NCBI RefSeq assembly: GCF_001649575.2 | Contig: NC_051430.1 | Coordinates: 18,159,927-18,223,926 of the forward strand | Length of the DNA: 64,000 nt | Direction: 5' to 3' | Origin: Kryptolebias marmoratus | Taxonomy: Eukaryota > Chordata > Actinopteri > Cyprinodontiformes > Rivulidae | In this document: piece after piece, positions 50,680 through 63,480 of the stretch | Layout: each line of letters starts with the position of its first letter | How positions within the stretch are numbered: position 1 is the stretch's first letter | Translations under genes and position numbers: made by a program | Notes under the pieces: model-generated | Databases searched by the model: none | What the model was told of the DNA's origin: nothing | What the model saw: only the letters and a program-made list of their open reading frames with translations

Positions 50680-50822
50680 GTTGGCCGCAGAACTCCCCCG
50701 GCTGTAGTACTGTGCCCACCTCGCCATGCTGGCCTGTCTGCAGAGGAGGCAGAACCCTCCACCCCAGCACCCCATGTGTGCCAGCAAGACCTTGGAGCCA
50801 CCGCAAGTCCTTGGACGGAAAT
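50680..50822 (+). CDS. fam222a: fam222a exon 2 (first coding exon, N-terminal 32 codons)
   Basis: This is the first coding exon of FAM222A, a poorly characterised vertebrate protein with no assigned enzymatic function. A polypyrimidine tract and the acceptor ...gatacag end at 50,679, and the donor gtaagt starts at 50,823. The start codon is at 50,726 in the context cgccATGc, the only ATG in the exon ahead of a second in-frame Met at codon 17. The frame reads MLACLQRRQN, then QHPMCASKTLE, and ends ...LGRK plus one base (T) of a split codon. Human FAM222A as I remember it begins MLACLQR.QN, with a QH and an SK.LE at matching places, and is followed by RK and a Cys codon. A codon split after T fits that Cys. 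The exon carries 46 bases of 5' UTR, so at least one noncoding exon lies upstream. The long 3' coding exon is absent from the window. The paralogue FAM222B shares only MLACL, so the A paralogue is preferred. Identification is from memory, not from a search. Confidence 0.88.
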
Positions 50823-53800
50823 GTAAGTTACCAACATAAGAGAGCGATGGAGGTCAGCATTTCAGCTTGCATGAAGCTAAGCTATGAGAGAGGCCTGTGT
50901 TTGTTGTTTGTATTTAATCTTTTGCTCATGGTGAATGATAGAAATGGGTGGTGAACCCTGAATGTGAAGTAAAGGAAAATAGAGATTCCAGCTTCTATTG
51001 TTGCTGCATGTTCCCTCTCTGCTCTGTGGAATTCTCTGCAGTTTTGTACGCTTTGCACTTAGACCTTGGATTGCCGTGTTGTTTGGCTACTCATTGTGAG
51101 GGAGGCTGTTTAACTGTGCTGATTGTGCAGTCGTGACAGCAAAGCTGAACAGACACTGTTTAACGTGCCTCACTGGCCCCGGTGACCCTGAGGGTCTGTA
51201 AACATTTACAGTGTCTGGCCCTGGCTGTGCCGGCCGCATGTAAAGTGTGGCAGCTGCTGTATTTGTTCCCTGAGCACCATCCCCTGTCCACTCACAAAAC
51301 TGTGTAAAAGGACAGAGAAGAGTCTGGGCTGGAAACTGTCACAGACCTTGCAGAACTAGCTCTAACCAGTTGGGATTAAAGAAAGCTACAGTACCAGGAA
51401 GGTGAATTTCGCCCTAACTTTGTTCGGGCTTTGAATAATCACCTTTTTGACAAGAAGAAAAAAGATTATTGTTCTGTTTTTTAACTCTCCTTGAGTGTAT
51501 AATGGCTTTTGTTTACATGGCAGGCCTATGAACTCCTGCAAGCTGATTGAAAATCATGCTGATGCAAAGGGAGGCTGGAGCCTAGCAGTTTTAACCTAAG
51601 CTTACAGAGGCTTAGTGGGAAAAGCAGGGTCTCTGCTTCCCCATCCATCAGAGGAACATTGTATCAGGCCTGTAAACAGCCCAGTGAAAGCCTGTAAAGA
51701 GTGGCCCTTATTGTTGAAGAAATGAAGCTTTCATTCTCAGCTTCCGACTGGCCAATTAGCTACTTCTCGCACTTCACTTGCTTCTTACAGAGGCCAACAA
51801 CAACAAGGTGACTGTGTTCGTCCTCAGATCTGGACTTGTTTTTCGTGCTTCGTGAGGATCCTCCATATGGAGCTGTGCATGAAAGAGAGAGGAGACACGA
51901 GAGATAAACAGAGCTCTGTGTGCATTTTCACGGCATAGCTCTTTATCTGAGCGGGGTTCAACCACGTTCACTAATGAGGTTTCAGAGAAAGGTGAAGTGA
52001 AAGGGGGATGGGGAGGAGGAGGGGGGGTGTTCAAAATAAAATTAGTAAAGGCAAAGATGGAGGGGAAAGAGAGAGAAATGGAGGAAATCCTCAGTAGTCC
52101 TCTTAATCGATTCCCCACTTCCAATTTCACAGGATTAGCCCACTTCCTCTCAAGGTCCTTTATTGAGGAGCAGCCAGTGGGAGTTAGGACTCAAATCAAT
52201 AGAGAAAAAGAACAGTCTCCAGTCTTCCCTTTGCCCTCCTTCTTACTGACCCTCTCTACTCCACTACCGCTCTACTCCTCCACCTGTTAAACCCTTTGAT
52301 TGAAGTACTACCACGGCAACTGAGTTGAGGTTCATAATGAGGATGTTTGGACATAATAGCCTCCCTTTTCTGTCCTTGGATGTGTGTGTGTGGGGGGGGG
52401 GAGGCTGGTGTTGGATTTCCACCACTGTGCAGCACTTGGCCTCAATAAGGTGATTGTTCGTCCAGGCCCAGAAGGGGTGCAGAAAAGCAGACAGTGGGTC
52501 TGGCTACAGACGTGGGCAAACTCAGGTCACCATGCTGAGCGGGTCCTCGTGGCTGATTGGTCATGCCCCATTTTTTTGCCAAAATGGAAGGTGGTTGTAG
52601 GTAAGGTGACCTGGCCACTCAGCAGGAGGTCAAAGCGAAGAATACGGCTTTCAAATGGACAGTGTCATTAGCATCTGCTGTATTTTACCCAATTCTTTTA
52701 GATGTGTGTTTGTGTGAGCACTCAGGTGGCAGAACAGTTGGAATGAGAGGGCGAGAAGGATTTAAAAAGAATGAAATAAATAAAACCCTGCATGCAGATG
52801 CTGAGTGGCTGCACAGTTCATTGATGCGACTCCCATTAAAAATCCCTCATACCCTCAATAAAAAAGGACTTAACTGGCTCTACCATCAGCTGGAAGCGCT
52901 CAGATCGGCTAGCCAGACAATCAATTTCCCCCGAGCGCACAGAGCTTAGCAGGAGAAACGGGAGGCGGAGAGCGGGATGTTTCCATTATCACAGCCCGCT
53001 CTGTGTCTGGGCTTCGGAGGGTGGGGTGATGTACTGAGGAGACGGGGGAGAGCAGGGGAGAGAAAGGAGGGAGCAGCAGAGAGTGAGATGGGGAGAGACA
53101 GACAAGTAGAGAAAAGACAGAAGCAGAAAGGGAGACAGAGAAGCTGGCTTTTCAGAAAAGCTATTGACCGCCTGCCCTTAAAAATATCATATTGAATTAG
53201 CCTCACAGGGGCAGCCTTTTGATATTTTTTTCTTTGGCTGTAGAATTAAAAGGAGTGTGGAGCATTACTTGAATTATAAATCATAGGCACTTGCTTTCAC
53301 TGCACCCAAATTCCGCGCATATGTGGCTGCACTCTCCAGCACCAGCCCCTGTCATTTTTAATTAAATCCCCCCTTATGGGTGACATTTGCAGCTCTCCCC
53401 TCCTCCTCTTCATCCTCCCCTTCACGTCTCTCTACCGCTGCCCTAGATGGAGACATGAAAGGCAGAGACGGCAGCAGAGCCAGGGCTTCTCATAGTGTTG
53501 TGCCCCAGAGAGAGGGCACCCATCCAGACAGATGAGAGAGAAAGGCCCTGCAGCGACAGAGGGGGTGAATGGATGCCGCTGACCCCGGCCAGCATCATCC
53601 GGCGGCTCCCTCGCTTTTCACCCATCTCCCCCTTGTGACGATCATCCTCCGCTGTGTGCCAGAAGGTCCAGGAAGCAGGGGTGAACCTTAAATCAGTGCT
53701 CCTGCAGGGGAAAGAGAGGTGCAGCGGTCCAGTGATGAGTAACACTGAGGTGGCTGGACAGGAGGGCCCACCAGCCCCCACCTCCACGCTGCCTTCTTCT

Positions 53801-54320
53801 TGGCCCAGACAGCAATTACTCCGCCACATGTCAGCTAAAGAATAACAGGTCCAGAATCCTCCACTTGACTGGCTGATGGGGATATTTCTGCCTGGTTATT
53901 TTTCAGAGCTTCTTTTCAAATTCCTGCAGATTTTCATTTGTTTAATTCCTCAACATTTGTGCCAGGGTGACACTTTCTAAGCAGGCAACTGTCACACTGT
54001 ATGTGCACATTTCACCCAGACCTATTGAAAATACTGCCCCTGTTAACCACACTGCTGCTCCAATATTTGTCTTGTAATGGGGCAGTCTTCAGGCTCCTTG
54101 TGTTTCTAATCCTAAGCAGAACCCTGGTGATTTAGCATACTCTTTTGTTACAATAACACCAATTACTCTAATTAAATCATGAACTATTCCATATTTGATT
54201 AAATCAATCACAGAGAAGTCAAACTCTGAAAATTAATTCTTTACCCAGGTGAATTCCAGTTTCCAATCAACTGGTGTGTGGATGAGAATTTGATCCTAAA
54301 TCTGCCTTGTGGCGGAGACA

Positions 54321-54322
<2 letters not shown>

Positions 54323-54380
<58 letters not shown>
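54323..54380. repeat. (CA)29 microsatellite
   Basis: Twenty-nine uninterrupted CA dinucleotides, followed by tatacacacc. It is the longest simple repeat in the window and produces spurious HTHT/CVCV frames on both strands. Confidence 0.98.
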
Positions 54381-54389
<9 letters not shown>

Positions 54390-55380
54390 CTGTAGCCATA
54401 ACCCTCTGTGACAACAGCCTGGAGGCCCAGAGTGCCAATCAGCCAGGTGTAGATGAAAATTCCCACGGAGCCTGGTATCCCAGGTTCATGCCATGTCAGG
54501 CCAGGTTCAGCCCTCCCCCAGCTTGATCGACAGAGACAACTTGGCCTTGTCACACTCAGCCCTAGGACATGACACAGAGGTTCACCAGGGAATTGTAGTT
54601 TTCCTAATAGCCCTGTGCCTCTGCAGGCTGAGCTGCCAGAGCCATTAGTTTGCTTTGCTTTTAGCCGCTTCTCTTTCTAAACCGCTCCGCTATGTCGAGA
54701 GGTAATATGCTCAGGTAATGACCTCCAGTCACCTCTCCTCCACTGTTGTCTGGGACAGTGTGAGACATGACAGTAGAATTAGCTGGTCATATCAAATTGC
54801 AGCACAGCACTTCAATGGCTGCTATCTGGGGGAGAGAGAAAAAAAGAAATAACTTTAGAGAAGAGGGGAGAATTTTTCACTTGAATATTTAAGCGTGGTC
54901 ACTGGCAGCTGCAGCAGAAATAACAACCTTTACCCTGATTGCCTCAGCACCCTGGAGGTGGGGGGCATGAAGTGGAACAGGGGGAGAAGGAATGGAGATG
55001 GTGAGGGAGAGCGAATCTGCATGTACTTGACCTTTTCCCACTGATTGAACCACCTCATTTCTGACTCCCATTTGGAATTCCACAGGAGGCTGTCATTATT
55101 CCACACTCTGAGGGAGGGAAGCAGAGGTCAGGAGGGTTTTTATGGTAAAAGGTGATTGACGGCTATCTGTTGTAGCCATAACTCCTTGTTTGAATGTCTA
55201 CTTATGCAATGTCACTTGGGGGATTGCTGAAAAACCTTGTGGAATTTGTCTTTACACAGATTTCTAGCTTGTGAAATTCAGACTTTTAGAGTTTATTTTA
55301 GGGAGACAACCACATGATATTTGTTATATTAATCTTACCTCATGCAAATCACAGTCTCTTCTGTCATGTTGGCGTCTCAG

Positions 55381-55497
55381 TGCTGGCACACAGAGAATCA
55401 TTTCCGGCTGATGGCAACCCATGGCGCCACGCCTTCCCTCTGCCCTCTGCCTTCTGCTGTGAACACAGGGGGCCAGGCAATCTTATTGCCTTGAGAG
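55381..55497 (+). other. possible cassette exon within fam222a intron 2
   Basis: A pyrimidine-rich stretch and acceptor gcgtctcag end at 55,380, and a strong donor GAGAG|gtgagc follows at 55,498. The 117-bp interval is a multiple of three. Entered with two bases to complete a phase-1 codon, it is open throughout (38 full codons, reading LAHRESFPADG... at its start) and leaves one base over, so it is phase 1-1 and would be compatible with the phase-1 donor of fam222a exon 2. I do not recognise the peptide. It could equally be a chance exon-like signal inside a noncoding element. Confidence 0.25.
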
Positions 55498-57211
55498 GTG
55501 AGCTTTGAGGAAGAGGAACTCTCTTGTAGTTTGGGTCACAGCGGGACTTGGGTTCAAAAGCAGGTTCCTCGTTCCAAAGCCTCAGAGCTGGCATTTGGGC
55601 ATCCCAGGTGCAAGGCTTCACCACCCTCTGGTGTCGCCTGCCAGAGCGAGGGGGTGTGTTGGAGGAGCACGAGTACAAGGACCGTCTGTGGTCCCTTACT
55701 GTCCCACAGGAAATGACACACACGTTGTGTCTTTAAAGAGCCAAACTCTTCACAGTCCCATTGTGAGAGGTGATGAGGTGGTTGTTACTGACACAGCATT
55801 CAGTGTTTTTATGTTGCCACGTTCTGTATGTAAATTGTAATAAATTGTTTTGTTTCGGAAAAGTCTTTTTCTGTCTACTCACTCAATCCCAAAAGGAAGA
55901 GTGTGATTAAAAATTTGAGTTAAATGTCTGTTTTACCTGCACAGTTTCCATAACTGTAATTAACTTACTATACTATGTTATTAGTATACAACAAAAATGT
56001 TGTTTTTACATCTGAAACTTCATCCCAAGGGTTCAAAATAAGGTACTCATTTCTGATTTATGTTTACATTTGAACAAGTACATTTATTAAAACATCAAAT
56101 AAAGAAAAAAATGCTAGAAAAAGACAAATCAAGAGGCAGAAGTGAAAGGCCCAGGTTCGGCATTGCTTACATGAGCGTCACAACATGATACACACCTTGG
56201 TGTCATATCTACAAAAACATTTCAGAAAATTGGACACAATTTAAGTTCCCCAAAGCATCAGCATATTTGCTACGAGAGGTCTCCTCTCTAAAGGTTTTTT
56301 TTATTTAAAAATGCACTAGAAGTTATATGTAAAGCAGAGCAGTCATGAACTTTTAAATCCATCACGTTCTTTGGCTTTTCAGTCTGCTCTAATAGAGAGA
56401 AGGGTTTGGCAGGAAAAGCATGAGAGTGCAAACTGACCACAGCATCATCGCTCCTGTGGGATATTTAACTGCAGTTTCTGTGGTTTGCTCTTCAGTTGCA
56501 TTCTTATGCAGGGCCGGCATCTCCTCATATGCGGGCTGTGGCATTTTAGAAAATTGTTTAAGGTTTAGAGTTAATCTTTTACTGAGTTCTTCGCACAGGT
56601 TCAAACTTACTTCTGATGGTCCTCATGTCTTTCAAACATATTTCTCTTATTTTATGAAATTGCTTTTGTCCCTGTTATGTATTATTTAGTGACATGATGG
56701 TGAGTGTCCAACTTTGGTGTGACCCTAAAACTTTTCTGCTTGTCAGAAACCACAAAGCATCAAACCATGCAGTCGATCACTGAAGTCCCATCAGGCCACA
56801 GATTTCAGGTTGAACAGTGATTAAAAATAAAACACGCTGTTTCTATTAAAACCCTGCCTCGCTGACATTAAATCTTTCAAAATGTTGTTTCATCTTACAG
56901 AAAGTGAATCCTTTCTTGTGTCCCTGGATCCTCTTCATCTTCTCTTCTTTTCTCCCATCTTCTTTCCTCCGCTCGTTGGCGTGTGTTCTGCAGTGAAGTG
57001 CCTTGTTGTCTGTGCGGTGTTAAATATTAATTGGGAATCAGTGGAGGACTTGTCTCCTAAATGATAGAACAGAAGGGCCCAGGCTTGCCTCAGGCAGCCT
57101 GCAGGCGCCTTTCTTCTTCCATTTACCTGCAGGCCTGCGCACCAGCTCTTCCTCCAGTCTGACAGGCCTGCCCAGGCGCCTCCAGCCTCCCCTCATCTTT
57201 CCCACTCCCCC

Positions 57212-57245
57212 CTTCCTCCTCCTCCTCCTCCTCCTCTTCTTCTTT
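57212..57245. repeat. (CTC)n/(CTT)n trinucleotide repeat
   Basis: Run of cctcctcctcctcctcctc passing into cttcttctt, within a pyrimidine-rich stretch. Confidence 0.9.
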
Positions 57246-59330
57246 CTGCACTGGTTCCTTTTCTTATCTCTGTATGTGTTTGCTATCTTCACCTCTGGGA
57301 TCTTTTACTCCAAACCTGTGTGTGTGTATGTGTGTGTGAGTGTTTGTGTTGTTGCTGTGTCCATTTGAGTTTGTGCATGGCTGAGAACAATGCTGGCTCT
57401 TGGCTCTACATGGATCCCTTTGAGAAAACAGTATCACAGCGTGGTGTATATTCTCCTAAAGACAGGACAAGGAGGGCTTGGCAGAAGTGTTACAGGTCAG
57501 GTTTTTTTTTCTCAGCTTTGTTTTCTGTGTTCCTCATCTCCTAATCTGTTTCCTCTTCCTGATGTTTCCACATAACCGACCTCACAGCCTGTCGTCTGAG
57601 TCCTGCTCTGTTCCTCTCTATCAGCTTTGTCATCAGGTGAAGTGTATAGAGACAAAACAACTGGCACCAGGAGTGTCTTTGTTGCTCTGGCTCGTTTGAA
57701 CTTGTGGCTGACCTCAGTGGAAGGAGTTAATTAGGCTGTAGAGATTTGTTTTGAAAATTGAACCAGTCCTTCCTGATGTTTTAGTTTCACCCGGTATCTG
57801 TTTTCAACAGAGCGCAGCTTTTAAAAGAAAAAGGTTTGCTCGGGGTGCACGGTGAAGTGGTAGATGTAAAATGGAACAACGCAGGGAAGGAAGAGAGGCC
57901 AGCAGAGAGGCAGGGATATAAATGGAGTAGAGTAGGAGGTGGTGTTGACTTTGATGCCACAGGAATGAGTTCACAGGCTCGTGAGCACAGGCCTAATCGC
58001 ACATGACAATATCGGCTGGTGTACCAGTCGCAGCACATAACCACCCCGCTGCGTGTGCTGACTCGGGATATTTGCTGTTAAAGCTCTGCTTTCTAGACCA
58101 TGCTGTATGCACAATGAGGGTGGTGCAGGCAGGCCTGAGGGCTGCCTCATCACAGACGGCCCACAAACTAGGGGCTACATTCCCAAACCTATACAGAAGT
58201 ATGCACTCCACTTGGCAACATTTCTTTAATGAACAGCAAGTTTGTGATGAATAGGCATGAGCGAGTATGAGATTCTGACTGTATAATAACCTTGAGCAAA
58301 AACACCACATTATCACATAGGTTGTCATCAGCTACTGATATTTGAAAGATCATGGGTGAAATTTTAATTTAATCACAAGTATTGAGGGTGAAATTAAATT
58401 TAATGTCAGCTAAAACACCGGAGAGCCAGTAACCATTTTGAAATGTGTTGTGAGTTTTTTTAAACAAATGTACACAAATGTGGAGGAACTAAGCAAAATA
58501 AACACCAGCTAAATGTAGTTATAGATCTAAATGTGCTTATTGTACTGAATATTACTAATTTTCTGTCTTTCTGCTCTTTGTAAAGTAACACTGGAGCCTG
58601 ACAAGCTAATGTTAGCTGGTTATTGCCTGCAGGAGGCTGTTTATTTCACTGATATACATGCTAACTTTGGTAGCTTGTTGCAAATGTTTGTTTCAAACAG
58701 TGCTACCTTAAAGAATCAGGGAAAAAACTCAAATTGTCTTCACTTATGAACATTATATGATGTAAAAATGTAAATCTGTTGACACTGTTTTCAAACTGTG
58801 GCATACCATGTCACCGGAAACAAGCCATCTGATGACATTTTTTGTTGTTTATAATCTGTTATGCTGCCCATTCAGTCAAATACATAATTGCAAATGAAAA
58901 GAGCTTTGTGAAACTCTAGTTGAGGTTGTGTAAAATATTCCGGGTTAATTTTTTTTTTTTTTACGCCATTGATATTTATTTCTGTCGTTAACTGCCATGG
59001 GAACAAACACAGCTCGCTGTTTTTGTTTGGCCATTTTGTTTATGAAGTGCATTGATAGTAAAGAGGTAAACATGTTGCCCCAGTTTTTGTGTTTGTTGTT
59101 TGCATGGGTGTCCTACAAAGGGCCTGACATGGCTGCTGCTGTTGGCCTGCATTCTTCTGTGGCTTAGAGAGGACATAAACTGCCCATCGGTGTTGTGTTT
59201 GCCAGACTCAGTCGGATCATTAGTAATTAGCACGAGCAGTGATCTCCTCTGTCTGGTTCACTTTTGTGCTACATTTCTTTCACTAAACTTGCAGAAGACC
59301 AATATTAGGAGATGTCTGCCTGATTAGGTC

Positions 59331-59352
59331 TTTTTTTTTTTTTTTTTTTTTT
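59331..59352. repeat. poly-T tract (22 bp)
   Basis: Uninterrupted run of 22 T in intron 2, possibly the tail of a minus-strand retroposon; no body is recognised. Confidence 0.95.
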
Positions 59353-60051
59353 GCCATTTTATGAGCTGTGTGTACAAAATGTCAGAGCTGATAATTATGC
59401 TTTATTTCCTCTGACGGGCCTTAGGTCTGCCCTGGTGCTGTCAGAGGTGTTAATGGGGCAGGAATGCAGGACGAGAGCTTTCCCACACTCCAAGTTTTCC
59501 TCTGCCGGGCGCGTTTGAGATGAGGCTCTGGGCCGGCCAGGAGCTGCTAATGCAGCCCGAGTGCAGACAAATGGAAAGTGACACTTGTGTGTGTAGAATG
59601 GTATTTGTGGTGACGCTTTGACTACAGATAATAAAGTGTTTGCCCTGAGGTGATTTCGCCCTGCAAGCACCCCAGATGAAACTCACTTACTCAGAGAGAG
59701 AGATGGAAGAGACAGAGAGAGGGTGGGGGGGATGAGAAGACAGGGGGGAGCACGAAGAAATAGACAGAGAGGAGGTGGTGAAGACGGTAAACAGCACAAG
59801 GATCCAAAGACGTGTGCGGGGAGACTCAACCATTGCTTTGGGGGATGGAGTGGTGGATTTTAGTGGGTCAGTTTTAGTTTTAGATTTAAAAAAAATCTTT
59901 ATGTAGCTTAATTTGTATTTTTTTAAAAAAACATTTTCATTATTTATTGTTGACACATGGCAAACAACAAAGAATGGTTACCAATGTTTATGAAATAAAG
60001 AATGTCAGATTTATTTTAAGGGTAAATGTGTGCTTTTGCAGGATCCATGTG

Positions 60052-60081
60052 GGTGTGTGTGTGTGTGTGTGGGTGTGTGTA
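60052..60081. repeat. (GT)n microsatellite
   Basis: GT run with ggg interruption. Confidence 0.9.
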
Positions 60082-61359
60082 GGTCTGACTACCAGGCCAT
60101 CTGTATAGAGGAGTCCTTCAGGATCAATCAGTTCTCAGTAATTTCCTCCACAGCCCGTAAAAGCCAGGTCTGTCTGGAAGGAGCATGCGGCTGCCACATC
60201 AAACCAGCTAATTAATTTTCATTGCTGGTTTCAGTTACATCTGGCTTTGGAGATAAATTCTAACGAGAAAATGTAAACATGACATTGTCTGTGTGCTAAA
60301 ATATTTCACATTTCTTGAGCAGAAACCTTTAGAATAGAAACCCAATTAGGGGTTTTGAGTTGAAACAACGACTACTATTAATATTCACACATAAAAAAAC
60401 TGTTTACAAGTCTATGAAAGTGAAGACAGATTGTGTTTTCCTGCTGTTCTGTTCTCATGTTATCTCTACCTGTAGACCTTATCTGTGTCTCAGTCTACTC
60501 CATTAACTGCACACGTGTACTGCGTCACTGCCGGCCAGCTAAATGACCTCGTGCTGCAGCGTCTGTGAGCAAGAAGCCCAAATTAGGCTCCCAGGTTGGA
60601 AGTTCTTCCATCTGCTCATGCAAAAAATAGTTTCAGTCTGGGATGAGACTGGCTTTAATGAAATGAAAGATCAGATTTGTGAGTTTTTGTCCAAGTTTCT
60701 TTTTTAATCTATTTTAATGAATAAATCCATTTTTGAAGCCGTGCCATGTCTGCTTGCCTGTGAGGGATCAGTGTGCAGATTGTTTTAACATTCTCATTAT
60801 CCTCTTTGCTATTTGTGAAACACATTGGCAGGTTAAAAGCCCAATATGTGAGGCCCACCCTGTCGAAATGCAATGTCCAACTACTGCATTTATTTGGACT
60901 ACATAGTGATTGTTCTGATAAAAATAGTAATTTTCTCATAATTGATTGTTTATTTGATTTAAAAATAGTAAAAAGGTTTTGTGAAGGCATATGTGGGGAA
61001 CAAATTTTATTTCCACCGCTTTACAAAAACCGTGTTTGATGATTATGATGACACAAGCAGCCACTGAATTCAGAAGGCTCTATCCTCTGAGAAATCACAG
61101 CAGTTTGATTCTTATCTTTGCAATTATGGCTAGCAAAGGCCTGACAAATAATTGCCTGGATTTCCTTTTTTTCTCTCTCCTTGTGTTGTTGCACAGAAAA
61201 TCAACCTTGAGATGAACAGAGGGAAATGAATGTTCCTAAAAATGGCTTTTCTGATATCAAGCAAGCAGCAGGGTTCCCTTTTCCCCTCACATGCACTTGA
61301 ATTGATTAGTACTTTGGTTGAGGGCATATTCAACATGTCTGCCCCCTGCAAGGCTGCTC

Positions 61360-61760
61360 TACCCTGTTGGTGACTGGCTCATACACACGCTTCCCCTGCT
61401 CCCTCGCTCCTCAGGAAGCTCCTGTGGGGAGCTGAGGCTTTGATTGACTGACGGCTGAGTCCGCAGGACGCCTCTATTATTATCATCTCTACCTCGGTAG
61501 AGGGGCGGGGGTCTGCGTCCAGGGGGTCTGGCCCACAGCCCCTGCTTTGTGTGCCCAATAGTCAATTAGAGGCAGCGCACTGCCGGAGACGAGTGGGATG
61601 CAGGGTTAATTGCAGAGGACCAAACAGCTGGCTCTATCAGGGCCCATTGTGTTTGCAGCAGTTGTCACGGCAATTGAGGCCTGGCTGTAATCGCTGACTA
61701 ATCAGCCCTGTGCCAGATGACACCTCCATTAGCACAAGGCAGGTATTGTTCAGGAGGCAA
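61360..61760. promoter_or_regulatory. candidate conserved noncoding element in intron 2
   Basis: A GC-balanced, non-repetitive block with an X-box-like GTTGTCACGGCAAT (61,661-61,674), CAGCTG, several TAAT/TTAATTG cores and a 7-bp-arm inverted repeat CTCTACC/GGTAGAG (61,487-61,502). No coding frame fits. Conservation is inferred from appearance. Confidence 0.35.
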
Positions 61761-63179
61761 AGCTGCCTCTGGCCTCCCTCCTGCTTGCCCATCCTTTCTT
61801 ACGGCCAGCCAACAGAGGTGGGGAGACCATGTCACAGACCCTGATCATAGTATCTTTAAGAAGGTAAACAAGAGCAACGGGACTTCAAGGAGCAATACAG
61901 CTCCGTCAGCCATGTTTTGACCAGTCTAACCTTTTCCACGCTCATGGATTCAGATGTAAAGGACTTCATTACTGATTTAGCTTTTAATTGATAAACTAAA
62001 TACATTCACTACAATGAATGTATTCAAATGTTTGTTTGTTGTAAAATGTGAAATTAAAGTATGTAAAAAGAGATCTAAAAACCTCCCAGTCTCAGTTCCG
62101 AGTGGATTCTGTGCTGTGTGCAGCTATAAAGAACAAAAAATATAATTTCCCAGGGAAAAGAGGCACATGAGTGCAGTGATGACTTATTCAATAGTTTTTG
62201 TCTATTTCAGGGGAAATAGCTCCTAATCAGTGCTATGGAAGTCAAACAAAAGCTGACCCCATTTTTTTAACCTTCTGGTAATCTCTGCTTCTGTTGTTTG
62301 CCCTAACCTCTTCATAGACAGCTCTGTTTTGTTCGGCCAGAGTTAATGTGTATTACGCGCTCGTTGTTCTGTGAAAACTTAATTGCAGTTCAACCATACG
62401 GTCCTCTCCCTTCATCAAAACAAGCACTCTTCTCCCATCCTCGCTAGTGGTCAGAAGGGATCAAAGCGTGCAGTAAAAAGAAATACATGGGAAAACCCTG
62501 AGGGCTTTTTGATGTTTTAGAGCATTTCCTCCACTAAAAAAAAAACTTCTTCAAGTGGCTCATAATTTTAGAATACTTGGAACACTAATAAATGGTAGTG
62601 AGGGCATTTCAGACTTTTTACCTCTTCTTATTCATTTAAACTTCTAATTAAAATGCAAAGCATTCTCATGGTTCTCTGGATTTGGAGCTGCACTCTCACA
62701 CAGCCTATGCCTCCCAATCTTCTCTCCTTTTTTCTCTCCCTCTCCTCGTCTATCACACCTGACTCCCTGCTCTCATGGTCTTTCTATCTGCCTTTGCTTC
62801 TTGTGATCAACACAATTTGACCTCTCACTTGGAAGAAGTGCACAGAATTTAATGGATTTTTTACAGTCTAATCTAACCAGTTCTCTCTTTATTGCCGTTT
62901 TGTACCCAGTGGACCTCATCTTTACCAGGCCTCCCCCCACTCCGCTGCCTCTTCCACCCTCGCACCAAGAAAATTAGTTCATCAGAATTCAAAATGTACT
63001 GCTGGCTAATTAAAGGAGTGTTAATTGAGTGTTCAGAATTGGGTACCCCTTTAACTAAATGCACACAGATCTGCGCACACACAAGCACACATGCAATCAC
63101 AGTGACAGCACCGGGTACGCCAAGGACGTCGCGCTTGGGGAGTTTCATGCCAATCAAAAATGGAGAGAAAAGAAAGTGC

Positions 63180-63480
63180 CCATCCTCCCAAGAAAAATGA
63201 GATTTTTAGATCATATCGTGGCCTACTGCGGCTCAGGGCAGCTCTGCGCTGCCATGTTATCCAGTCACTGCTTTGCTATCTGTGTCTGACCGCTGGAGAG
63301 TGTAACACTGCACAGATAGCCTCTCTCACCGTGTGCATTGTGCTAATGAGGGGTGGCATTTAGAGATGTGCTGCTCTGACACATGGGCATTGTGTGCCAG
63401 GCACTGGGTGATTAAGGACGAAGGTCAACCCATTAATTGCCTCCCTGCCATCTCCGCTCCCCGGCGCGTGATCTCTAAGA
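63180..63480. promoter_or_regulatory. candidate conserved noncoding block in intron 2
   Basis: A unique, GC-balanced stretch with CAGCTC/CAGTCAC words, TAATGAGG, ATTAATTGCC and a CpG patch CCCCGGCGCGTGA near its end. Overlapping ORFs in two + frames are not bounded by splice signals. Confidence 0.25.

Noticed and set aside
54241..54553. Frames of 65-85 codons with HT or CV repeats
   Set aside because: These are translations of the (CA)29 microsatellite.
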